Shown here: one piece after another, positions 4,804 through 11,810 of the stretch
Numbering within the stretch: the first letter of the stretch is position 1
How the letters are laid out: every line of letters starts with the position of its first letter
DNA from: T3Sed10-241 sp036796255
GTDB lineage: Bacteria; Bacteroidota; Bacteroidia; Flavobacteriales_D; Cryomorphaceae
Length of the DNA: 12,702 bases
NCBI GenBank assembly: GCA_036796255.1
Contig: DAIRDH010000074.1
Coordinates: forward strand, 1-12,702
Direction: 5' to 3'
Translations under genes and position numbers: made by a program
The notes under the pieces: generated by a model
Databases searched by the model: none
What the model saw: only the letters and a program-made list of their open reading frames with translations
Told to the model about the DNA's origin: nothing

Positions 4804-7620
4804 ATGCCAAAAGACACTAGCATACGTTCGGTATTGATTATCGGCAGTGGCCCCATCGTGATCGGTCAGGCCTGTGAATTTGACTATTCAGGCTCGCAAG
4901 CCGCCAAATCGCTGCGCGAAGAAGGCGTGGAAGTGATCCTGATCAACAGCAACCCGGCCACCATCATGACCGACCCTGTGACGGCCGACCACGTGTACCT
5001 CAAGCCGCTGGAGCCGCAGAGCATCATCGATATCCTCGAAAAGCACGACATTGATGCCGTGCTCCCTACCATGGGTGGACAAACGGCGCTCAACCTCGCC
5101 ATGACCTGCGATGAAATGGGCATTTGGAAGAAGTACAATGTGCGCCTCATCGGTGTGGACATCAATGCCATCAATATCACCGAAAACAGGGAATCATTCC
5201 GCCAGCTCATGGAACGGCTGGACATTGGCATGGCGCCACAAGCCACGGCCAATTCATTTCTGGAAGGTAAAGAAATAGCACAGAGATTTGGATTCCCACT
5301 ATGTATCCGCGCCAGCTACACCCTGGGCGGAGCGGGAGCGGCCATCGTGCACAACCAGGAAGATTTTGAAAAAATGCTCACCCGCGGCCTGCACATCTCG
5401 CCCATCCACGAGGTGATGATAGACAAGGCCATGCTGGGCTGGAAGGAATTTGAGCTGGAGCTGCTCCGCGATTCCAACGACAATGTGGTGATCATTTGCT
5501 CAGTAGAAAACATGGATCCCATGGGCATACACACCGGCGACAGTATCACCGTGGCGCCCGCCATGACCCTGAGCGACCGCACCTACCAACGTATGCGGGA
5601 CATGGCTTTCAAGATGATGCGCGCCATTGGCAATTTTGCCGGAGGCTGCAATGTGCAATTTGCCGTGAGCCCCGACGATAAGGAAGACATCATCTCGATC
5701 GAGATCAACCCACGGGTGTCGCGCTCTTCAGCCCTCGCCTCCAAAGCCACAGGCTATCCCATTGCCAAGATCGCAGCCAAGCTCGCCCTGGGTTACCATC
5801 TCAATGAGCTCAACAACCAAATTACCAAGACCACTTCGGCGCTTTTCGAGCCCACGCTCGACTACGTGATTGTAAAAATTCCCCGTTGGAATTTTGACAA
5901 GTTTCACGGTTCCAACCGCGAACTCGGCTTGCAAATGAAGTCGGTAGGTGAAGTGATGGGCATTGGCCGTAGCTTTCAGGAGGCTTTGCAAAAAGCCTGC
6001 CAGTCGCTGGAAATCAAGCGCAACGGCCTCGGTGCCGACGGCAAGGAAGTGAAAGACCAGGACAAGCTGCTTCACAGCCTGGAGCACCCGAGCTGGAATC
6101 GACTCTTCCACATCTACGATGCCATCAAGCTCGGCATTCCCTTCAAGACCATCCACGAGAAAACCAAAATCGACTATTGGTTTCTCAAGCAAATAGAAGA
6201 CCTCATCCACCTGGAAGACAAAATTGAAGATTACCACCTCGACACCTTGCCCCGCGAGCTGCTCTTCGAAGCCAAGCAAAAAGGCTATGCTGACCGCCAA
6301 ATAGCCCACCTGCTGCGCTGCCTGGAGAGCGAAGTGTTTGCCAAGCGCAACGAAATGGGCATCAACAGGGTGTACAAGCTGGTGGATACCTGCGCGGCCG
6401 AATTTGAAGCGCAAACCCCTTACTACTACAGCACCTTCGAAGACGAAAACGAATCGGTGGTGACCGACAAGAAGAAAGTGGTGGTGCTCGGCTCAGGACC
6501 CAACCGCATAGGCCAGGGTATCGAATTCGACTACTGCTGCGTGCACGGGGTGCTTGCCGCAAAAGAGTGTGGCTACGAGACCATCATGATCAATTGCAAC
6601 CCCGAAACGGTGAGCACCGACTTCGACACTGCCGACAAGCTCTACTTCGAGCCTGTATTCTGGGAGCATATTTACGACATCATTTTGCACGAGAAGCCCG
6701 AAGGGGTCATTGTGCAGCTCGGTGGCCAAACCGCTTTGAAGCTTGCTGAAAAACTGAACCGCTACGGCATCAAAATCATGGGCACCAGCTACGAGGCCCT
6801 CGACCTCGCTGAAGACCGAGGAAGTTTTTCGACCCTGCTCAAGGAAAACGACATTCCTTACCCCGAGTTTGGTGTGGTTGACAATGCCGAGCAATCGCTC
6901 GAAATTGCCGACAAGCTCGGATTTCCATTGCTGGTGCGCCCAAGCTACGTGCTCGGCGGACAGCAAATGAAAATCGTGATCAACAAGGAAGACCTCGAAA
7001 AGCACGTGGTGAACATCCTCCGCGACATGCCCGACAACAAAATCCTGCTCGACCACTTCCTCAGCGGTGCCATAGAAGCCGAAGCCGACGCCATTTGCGA
7101 CGGCGAGAACGTGCACATCATCGGTGTGATGCAGCACATCGAGCCGGCGGGCATTCACTCCGGCGACTCTTACGCCGTGTTGCCACCTTACAACCTCGGC
7201 GACCTCATCATTGCACAGATCGAAGAATACACCAAGCGCATCGCCCTCGCATTGAGAACGGTGGGATTGATCAATATACAGTTTGCCATCAAGGACGACA
7301 CGGTGTACATCATCGAAGCCAACCCACGGGCTTCGCGCACGGTGCCATTTATCGCGAAAGCCTACCAGGAGCCTTATGTGAAGTATGCCACCAAGATCAT
7401 GCTGGGCGAGGCCAAACTGAGCGATTTCAACTTCAACCCGGTGAAAAAAGGCTATGCGATCAAGATTCCCGTATTCTCGTTCGAGAAATTCCCCGACGTG
7501 AACAAGGAGCTTGGGCCTGAGATGAAGAGCACCGGTGAGGCCATTTATTTTATCGACGACCTGATGGATCCGTTTTTCCGAAAGGTGTACAGCGAGCGCA
7601 ACCTCTACCTGAGCCGCTAA
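4804..7620 (+). CDS. carB: Carbamoyl-phosphate synthase large subunit, short form
   Basis: The large subunit makes carbamoyl phosphate from bicarbonate, two ATP and ammonia delivered by the small subunit CarA (not in this window), feeding pyrimidine and arginine synthesis. It has 938 residues with the internal duplication of the family. The first half opens with IGSGPIVIGQACEFDYSG (Gly14 onward), and the second half repeats it as LGSGPNRIGQGIEFDY (Gly563 onward). Metal/ATP-site motifs EINPRVSRSSALASKATGYP and EANPRASRTVPFIAKAY are each present in the expected place. The region between (about 400-555) is the oligomerisation domain. Enterobacterial CarB has about 1073 residues; here the protein stops right after the second synthetase domain (STGEAIYFIDD...NLYLSR), so the MGS-like allosteric domain that binds UMP and ornithine is absent. 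I believe short forms are usual in Flavobacteriia. A near-match -7 element TAACTTTT (4789-4796) lies 7 bases ahead of the ATG. Confidence 0.98.
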   Translation: MPKDTSIRSVLIIGSGPIVIGQACEFDYSGSQAAKSLREEGVEVILINSNPATIMTDPVTADHVYLKPLEPQSIIDILEKHDIDAVLPTMGGQTALNLAMTCDEMGIWKKYNVRLIGVDINAINITENRESFRQLMERLDIGMAPQATANSFLEGKEIAQRFGFPLCIRASYTLGGAGAAIVHNQEDFEKMLTRGLHISPIHEVMIDKAMLGWKEFELELLRDSNDNVVIICSVENMDPMGIHTGDSITVAPAMTLSDRTYQRMRDMAFKMMRAIGNFAGGCNVQFAVSPDDKEDIISIEINPRVSRSSALASKATGYPIAKIAAKLALGYHLNELNNQITKTTSALFEPTLDYVIVKIPRWNFDKFHGSNRELGLQMKSVGEVMGIGRSFQEALQKACQSLEIKRNGLGADGKEVKDQDKLLHSLEHPSWNRLFHIYDAIKLGIPFKTIHEKTKIDYWFLKQIEDLIHLEDKIEDYHLDTLPRELLFEAKQKGYADRQIAHLLRCLESEVFAKRNEMGINRVYKLVDTCAAEFEAQTPYYYSTFEDENESVVTDKKKVVVLGSGPNRIGQGIEFDYCCVHGVLAAKECGYETIMINCNPETVSTDFDTADKLYFEPVFWEHIYDIILHEKPEGVIVQLGGQTALKLAEKLNRYGIKIMGTSYEALDLAEDRGSFSTLLKENDIPYPEFGVVDNAEQSLEIADKLGFPLLVRPSYVLGGQQMKIVINKEDLEKHVVNILRDMPDNKILLDHFLSGAIEAEADAICDGENVHIIGVMQHIEPAGIHSGDSYAVLPPYNLGDLIIAQIEEYTKRIALALRTVGLINIQFAIKDDTVYIIEANPRASRTVPFIAKAYQEPYVKYATKIMLGEAKLSDFNFNPVKKGYAIKIPVFSFEKFPDVNKELGPEMKSTGEAIYFIDDLMDPFFRKVYSERNLYLSR

Positions 7621-7684
7621 TGCATTTTGAAAATTTTGGCGCATTTGAGAACACTGCTATGCCGCGCAGCTGTGTGATAAGCCT

Positions 7685-7692
7685 TATATTTG
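7685..7692 (+). promoter_or_regulatory. Promoter -7 element ahead of the DUF4834 gene
   Basis: TATATTTG is an exact TAnnTTTG match. It ends 7 bases before the ATG at 7700, which would put the transcription start at or within a few bases of the start codon. No TTG is seen at the -33 position, so the promoter is partial. Confidence 0.45.
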
Positions 7693-7699
7693 GCCCTTT

Positions 7700-7963
7700 A
7701 TGCAAGCATATACAGCTAGTTTAACAGGCGTGTTTAGAACAATTTTTATCATACTTGCACTGTTCTTTGCAGTGCGCCTCCTGGGCCGATTGCTCAGGCC
7801 ATACCTCACAGGCAATAAACGCGGTGCATCCCCATTCGAAAACCGGCAAGATGCCCGGCAGGAAGGTGAGGTGCGCATTGAGTACACCAAGAAAGAACGC
7901 GAAGCCGCTAAAAAGAAGGACGGCAAAAGCGGAGAATACATCGATTTTGAAGAAGTGGACTAA
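7700..7963 (+). CDS. DUF4834 family small membrane protein
   Basis: An 87-residue protein with one N-terminal hydrophobic segment (about residues 10-31, VFRTIFIILALFFAVRLLG). A charged, Lys/Glu-rich cytoplasmic-type tail follows, ending YIDFEEVD. This arrangement, and its position directly before a YfhO-like gene, match DUF4834, a Bacteroidota family of unknown function. The stop is 9 bases before the next start, so the two genes are very likely co-transcribed. No catalytic residues are visible; it may be a membrane partner or anchor for the large downstream protein, which is inference. Confidence 0.85.
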   Translation: MQAYTASLTGVFRTIFIILALFFAVRLLGRLLRPYLTGNKRGASPFENRQDARQEGEVRIEYTKKEREAAKKKDGKSGEYIDFEEVD

Positions 7964-7972
7964 TCCAAAGCC

Positions 7973-10648
7973 ATGAATAAAGACATGCTAAAGAGGTATT
8001 TGCCTCATCTGGTCGCCATTGTAGCCTTTATCGCTGTGGCGACCATTTATTTTTATCCTGCAGTGAATGGCTATCAGCTCAAGCAGGGCGATATCACCAA
8101 TTTCAAGGGCATGGCCCAGGAAATACAGGAATTCAGGCGGATGTATGACGAGGAGCCTTTGTGGACCAATTCCATGTTTGGCGGAATGCCCGCGTATCAA
8201 ATTTCGGTGCAATACCCCAACAATGTGGTCAAGATGGTCGACAAAGTCGTGACCCTCGGCCTTCCCCGACCTGTGAGCTACCTCTTCCTCTACCTGCTCG
8301 GATTTTACATCCTGCTGATTTCCCTACGGGTGAGGCCTGCCGTGGCCGCCATAGGCGCTGTGGCTTTTGCTTTTTCAAGTTACTTCTTTATCATTCTCGA
8401 AGCGGGCCACAATACCAAGGCCCACGCCATTGCCTATATGGCCCCCACGCTCGCGGGAATCATCTGGGCCTACCGGGGGCGCTACCTCTTCGGGGGAGCG
8501 GTAACTGCGCTGTTTCTGGCCCTTCAAATTGCCGCCAACCACGTGCAAATCACCTATTATTTCGGGATTCTCGTGGTATTTGTTGCCATTGCTGCGGCAG
8601 TGAAAGCTTACCAAATCAAACATTTGCCCGTTTTCGCGAAAGCGAGTGCCACCCTCATCATCGCCGCTGTACTGGCCCTCGTGAGCAACATGAACCTGCT
8701 CTGGAACACCTACGAATACGGCAAGTACACCACCCGCGGAGCCACTGAACTTAGCATAAAACCCGACGGCAGCTCAAACGATGACATTGCCACAAAGGGC
8801 CTTGACCGCGATTACATCACCAACTGGAGTTACGGAAAGGGTGAGAGCTTCAGCTTCCTCATTCCCGATGCCAAAGGTGGCGCCACAGGAGTGCTCGGCA
8901 ACAATCCCGACGTGATGAAATCGGTAGACAGATCCATGCAATCGAGCATAAGCCAAAGCAACCGCTACTGGGGCGACCAGCCTTTCACTTCAGGGCCGGT
9001 GTACATGGGTGCCATTGTGATACTGCTCTTTCTTCTCGGCATATTCTTCGTGCAGTCGCCACTCAAATGGGCACTGCTCGCCACTGCCATCCTGACCATG
9101 GCCCTGGGCTGGGGCAAAAACCTGATGTGGCTCACCGACTTCTTCCTGGATTATGCACCTGGCTATGACAAGTTCAGGGCAGTGACCATCATCCTGGCCA
9201 TCACAGAGTTTGTGGTACCCATATTGGGTTTCCTTTTCCTGAAAAGGCTGTTTGATGAACCCCAAATTATCCTCGAACAAAAGAAAAAATTCTTTGCCGT
9301 TGCAGGCGGATTGGCAGCCTTGCTGGGTCTCTTCCTCCTCACGCCCGATACCTTTTTCGACTTCCTGAGCCAAGGCGAGAAGGACATGCTCAACGGCCAG
9401 ATGGACGGCGAGCAAGCCGCTGACTTTATGCTTTATGGCGAGAGCCTCATCAAGGCACGTATGGGCATATTCAGGTCAGATGCTTTACGCTCATTGATGT
9501 TTGTAGCGGGTGGTATCGCGCTTATTTGGCTTTTCGCCAAAGGGACCATCAAAGCCCAGCTGGCGCTGGGAATTCTTGGCGTGCTGATCCTTGTAGACAT
9601 GTGGGGCGTGAACAAGCGCTACCTCAACAACGAGAAAGACCGCGGCCGCTTCACTCAATGGGAGCTCACGAGCGACAACAAAGTGGCCCATAAAGCCAAT
9701 GCCGCCGACCTTGCCATTTTGCAAATGGAGCAAGACCTCAACCCCCGCGTAAAAGATGCCATAAGCAAAGCCGCCGCTGACTTGAGGGCTCAGGCAAAGC
9801 AGGACAGAGGCACGAGAATATCTGAAGATGAAGTGAACAATGCGCGATTCGCTGCGCTGCGATTCAACACCAATTACCGCGTACTCACCCTTCAAAACCC
9901 CTTCAACGACAGCCGCGTATCATACTTCCACAAGTCGATAGGTGGCTACCACGGCGCCAAGCTCAAGCGCTATCAGGAGCTGATTGAGTTCAAATTGGGC
10001 GATGAAATTGCCAAGCTGCAAACCACCCTTCAACAGCAACCCTCACTTGAAGCACTGCGCGCCCGACTGCGTACACTCGACATGCTCAATATGCTGAATA
10101 CCCAGTACGTGATTTACAATCCGCAAGCCGGACCCATCATCAATGAATCGGCAGCGGGCAGTGCCTGGTTTGTGCAAGACTTGATCATGGTGGCCAATGC
10201 CGATGAGGAAATCACCCGCCTCGACGACTTCGATGTGCGCGAGGAGGCCATTGTAGACCAGCGCTACGCCGACATGGTTCAGGGCTTTAGCTACCAAGCC
10301 TCTCAAGGTGCCAATATCGCCGAAGAAGTGCACCTGCCCAACTACATCAAGTACATTTATGACAGTCCGGTGCAGCAGGCCGTTATCTTCTCTGAAATCC
10401 ACTACGATGCTGGCTGGAAGGCATACATCGATGGCAAGGAGACCCCGCACTTTCGCGCAAATTACCTGTTGCGCGGTATGATCGTGCCCGCAGGCCAGCA
10501 TACCATAGAGTTCAAGTTTGAACCCGATACATTTATCACCTCCTCACAGGTGAGCACGGCTGGCGGCCTTGCCTTGGTACTTCTATTCGGCTTCGCGATG
10601 TTCAGAAATTTCAGGTCGCAGGTTGAAGAGGATGATGATGATTTTTGA
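7973..10648 (+). CDS. YfhO family integral membrane protein
   Basis: An 891-residue polytopic membrane protein. Hydrophobic segments are visible at about 9-28, several between 100 and 245, a cluster between about 340 and 440, two or three between about 500 and 550, and a last one near 861-877 before an acidic tail. A large soluble region lies between about 555 and 855 and includes the characteristic C-terminal motif (HYDAGWKAYIDGKETPHFR ... PAGQHTIEFKFEPDTF). The YfhO family belongs to the GT-C-like membrane glycosyltransferases; in Firmicutes, members are linked to glycosylation of teichoic acids. In Bacteroidota the substrate is unknown, but transfer of sugar from a lipid carrier on the outer face of the inner membrane is a fair expectation. 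It is the second gene of the operon with the DUF4834 protein, and no strong terminator follows immediately. Confidence 0.9.
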   Translation: MNKDMLKRYLPHLVAIVAFIAVATIYFYPAVNGYQLKQGDITNFKGMAQEIQEFRRMYDEEPLWTNSMFGGMPAYQISVQYPNNVVKMVDKVVTLGLPRPVSYLFLYLLGFYILLISLRVRPAVAAIGAVAFAFSSYFFIILEAGHNTKAHAIAYMAPTLAGIIWAYRGRYLFGGAVTALFLALQIAANHVQITYYFGILVVFVAIAAAVKAYQIKHLPVFAKASATLIIAAVLALVSNMNLLWNTYEYGKYTTRGATELSIKPDGSSNDDIATKGLDRDYITNWSYGKGESFSFLIPDAKGGATGVLGNNPDVMKSVDRSMQSSISQSNRYWGDQPFTSGPVYMGAIVILLFLLGIFFVQSPLKWALLATAILTMALGWGKNLMWLTDFFLDYAPGYDKFRAVTIILAITEFVVPILGFLFLKRLFDEPQIILEQKKKFFAVAGGLAALLGLFLLTPDTFFDFLSQGEKDMLNGQMDGEQAADFMLYGESLIKARMGIFRSDALRSLMFVAGGIALIWLFAKGTIKAQLALGILGVLILVDMWGVNKRYLNNEKDRGRFTQWELTSDNKVAHKANAADLAILQMEQDLNPRVKDAISKAAADLRAQAKQDRGTRISEDEVNNARFAALRFNTNYRVLTLQNPFNDSRVSYFHKSIGGYHGAKLKRYQELIEFKLGDEIAKLQTTLQQQPSLEALRARLRTLDMLNMLNTQYVIYNPQAGPIINESAAGSAWFVQDLIMVANADEEITRLDDFDVREEAIVDQRYADMVQGFSYQASQGANIAEEVHLPNYIKYIYDSPVQQAVIFSEIHYDAGWKAYIDGKETPHFRANYLLRGMIVPAGQHTIEFKFEPDTFITSSQVSTAGGLALVLLFGFAMFRNFRSQVEEDDDDF

Positions 10649-10873
10649 GGGCACTTGAGGACTGGCGGTATAAGTTTCAATCTCGGGTTTTGAAATAGTA
10701 CTCACAAGAAAACTTCCGTTCTCAATTCACGAGTTTATAGCGGCATCCAAGCATGCTCGCAGAGCCGCGATTCTTTACTACGGCGTTATGTTCACTCATG
10801 AGAAAGGTCGTCCCTACTTGGCGATTGAGAGACGCGCGGACGGCCGGAGACATAAAGATTTAAACTAAAGTTC
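10649..10873. other. Gap after the YfhO-like gene, no confirmed gene
   Basis: No RNA gene, promoter or clear terminator is seen. A weak hairpin TTTCAA / TTGAAA occurs at 10675-10695. The plus strand is open from 10674 to a TAA at about 10867 and would encode a basic peptide containing FIAASKHARRAAILYYG and GRPYLAIERRADG. There is no good start codon, and I do not recognise the peptide, so it may be a gene remnant or chance. Confidence 0.4.
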
Positions 10874-10900
10874 AAGATCCTTCCCTGCGGTCAGGATGAC
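10874..10900 (-). repeat. Short dispersed repeat, copy 2 (left outer arm)
   Basis: Read on the minus strand it begins GTCATCCTGACCGCAGGGAA and matches the copy at 11003-11029 at 25 of 27 bases. It also resembles the copy at 3120-3146. With 11003-11029 it forms the outer inverted arms of the large palindromic structure (21 bp perfect, 10881-10901 with 11002-11022). Confidence 0.75.
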
Positions 10901-10919
10901 AGGGGCATGTTTTATGAGT

Positions 10920-10982
10920 GGGCGGTTTGGGGGGAGAAAATGGGGCGGCTGCGCCGCCCCATTTTCTCCCCCCAAACCGCCC
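10920..10982. repeat. Large perfect palindrome with 30-bp arms
   Basis: Arms 10920-10949 and 10953-10982 are perfectly complementary over 30 bp (outer end GGGCGGTTTGGGGGGAGA, inner end GGGGCGGC) around a 3-base loop TGC. The flanking bases no longer pair. It would form a very stable RNA hairpin or DNA cruciform. It lies about 270 bp after the YfhO-like gene and could stop transcription, but the stem is not followed by a T-tract. It is centred on the same point as the outer inverted repeat. Confidence 0.93.
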
Positions 10983-11002
10983 CAAATTCTCTGAGGTAGC
11001 TT

Positions 11003-11029
11003 GTCATCCTGACCGCAGGGAAGAACCTT
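11003..11029 (+). repeat. Short dispersed repeat, copy 3 (right outer arm)
   Basis: It begins GTCATCCTGACCGCAGGGAA and is the inverted partner of 10874-10900. The two enclose the 63-bp palindrome with unpaired intervals of 18-19 bases on each side. Confidence 0.75.
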
Positions 11030-11218
11030 TTCATGAGGGGCAGTGCGGCATGCCTGCGTGTATGAGTAATCTCGGACGTTTGAGAACAAAATCAGCAAAC
11101 CGAAAAGGAATTAAAGACAATCGCCACCCCCTTTTGTAGATCCCTAATCCTGAACACTCAGGACAAGATAAGTCAATATGCTAGAAAACCACTCAGATCG
11201 GTGGTCATTGCTTTTTGC

Positions 11219-11226
11219 TAAATTTG
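11219..11226 (+). promoter_or_regulatory. Possible promoter -7 element of the methyltransferase gene
   Basis: TAAATTTG is an exact TAnnTTTG match, 23 bases before the ATG at 11250. It predicts a start of transcription near 11233. No TTG is found at the expected -33 spacing. It lies inside the longer alternative reading frame and therefore favours the internal start at 11250. Confidence 0.4.
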
Positions 11227-11249
11227 AGCCAAACAAGCCCATCCGCCCA

Positions 11250-11810
11250 ATGAAAGACAACCAGAAAGAACGCTACCAAAAAACCCGTGCATTTCTGGAA
11301 AAGCACATTGGCCGTTCAAAGCGCATCCTTGATTTGGGTGTGGAAAGTGATTTCTCTCGTGCGTTAAAGCAGGATGGCTTTCAGGTTTCCAACACCCTGG
11401 GTGAAGACCTCGACATAGATTTTGCCAAATACGCCAATGCCGACGTAAACGTACTCACCTCATTTGAAGTATTTGAGCATCTGCTTGCACCGTTCAATTT
11501 ATTGCGCTCGGTCAAAGCCAGTGAAATGGTCACCTCAGTGCCCTTAAATTTATGGTTTTCGAAAGGCTATTGGAACTACAATGAGCCCTGGGATTGCCAT
11601 TACCACGAGTTTCACAAACGGCAGTTTGACATGTTGCTCGACCGCACAGGCTGGGAAATTGTAGACCGCATGAGCTGGCCCCATCCCGCTGGCGGCAAAA
11701 TCGGTTTCAGGCCATTGCTACGAAGATTTGTTGACCGCTACTACCTGGTGTATTGCCGCAGAAAGCCCGACTATGTGATTCCGCCGCCACTGGTGGCATC
11801 AGCAACATGA
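11250..11810 (+). CDS. SAM-dependent methyltransferase (class I, short)
   Basis: A 186-residue protein if it starts at 11250 (MKDNQKERYQKTR); the frame is open back to an ATG at 11178, which would add 24 residues. I prefer 11250 because the extra residues look unlike the family and a TAnnTTTG element sits between the two ATGs. The glycine-loop motif I is reduced to RILDLGVESDF. The post-motif stretch LTSFEVFEHLLAPFNLL is the EVFEHL motif common in the Methyltransf_11/23 group, and CHYHEFHKRQF follows further on. The substrate is unknown; its position ahead of a glycosyltransferase suggests a glycan or sugar-linked target. Its TGA overlaps the ATG of the next gene (ATGA), indicating translational coupling. 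Confidence 0.8.
   Translation: MKDNQKERYQKTRAFLEKHIGRSKRILDLGVESDFSRALKQDGFQVSNTLGEDLDIDFAKYANADVNVLTSFEVFEHLLAPFNLLRSVKASEMVTSVPLNLWFSKGYWNYNEPWDCHYHEFHKRQFDMLLDRTGWEIVDRMSWPHPAGGKIGFRPLLRRFVDRYYLVYCRRKPDYVIPPPLVASAT

Noticed and set aside
5728..6414. 228-codon open frame antisense to carB
   Set aside because: Same reason: a shadow of the carB frame.
6493..7644. 383-codon open frame antisense to carB
   Set aside because: It is the complement of the well-supported carB frame, with no recognisable motifs. GC-rich codon use in carB keeps the antisense frame open.
7621..7699. Remnant of the missing CarB regulatory domain through a frameshift
   Set aside because: The spacer is only 79 bp and translates to nothing like the MGS domain; the carB stop is natural.
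10865..11139. Two overlapping short frames (73 and 77 codons) across the large palindrome
   Set aside because: They are created by the palindrome reading open on both strands and have no protein-like character.
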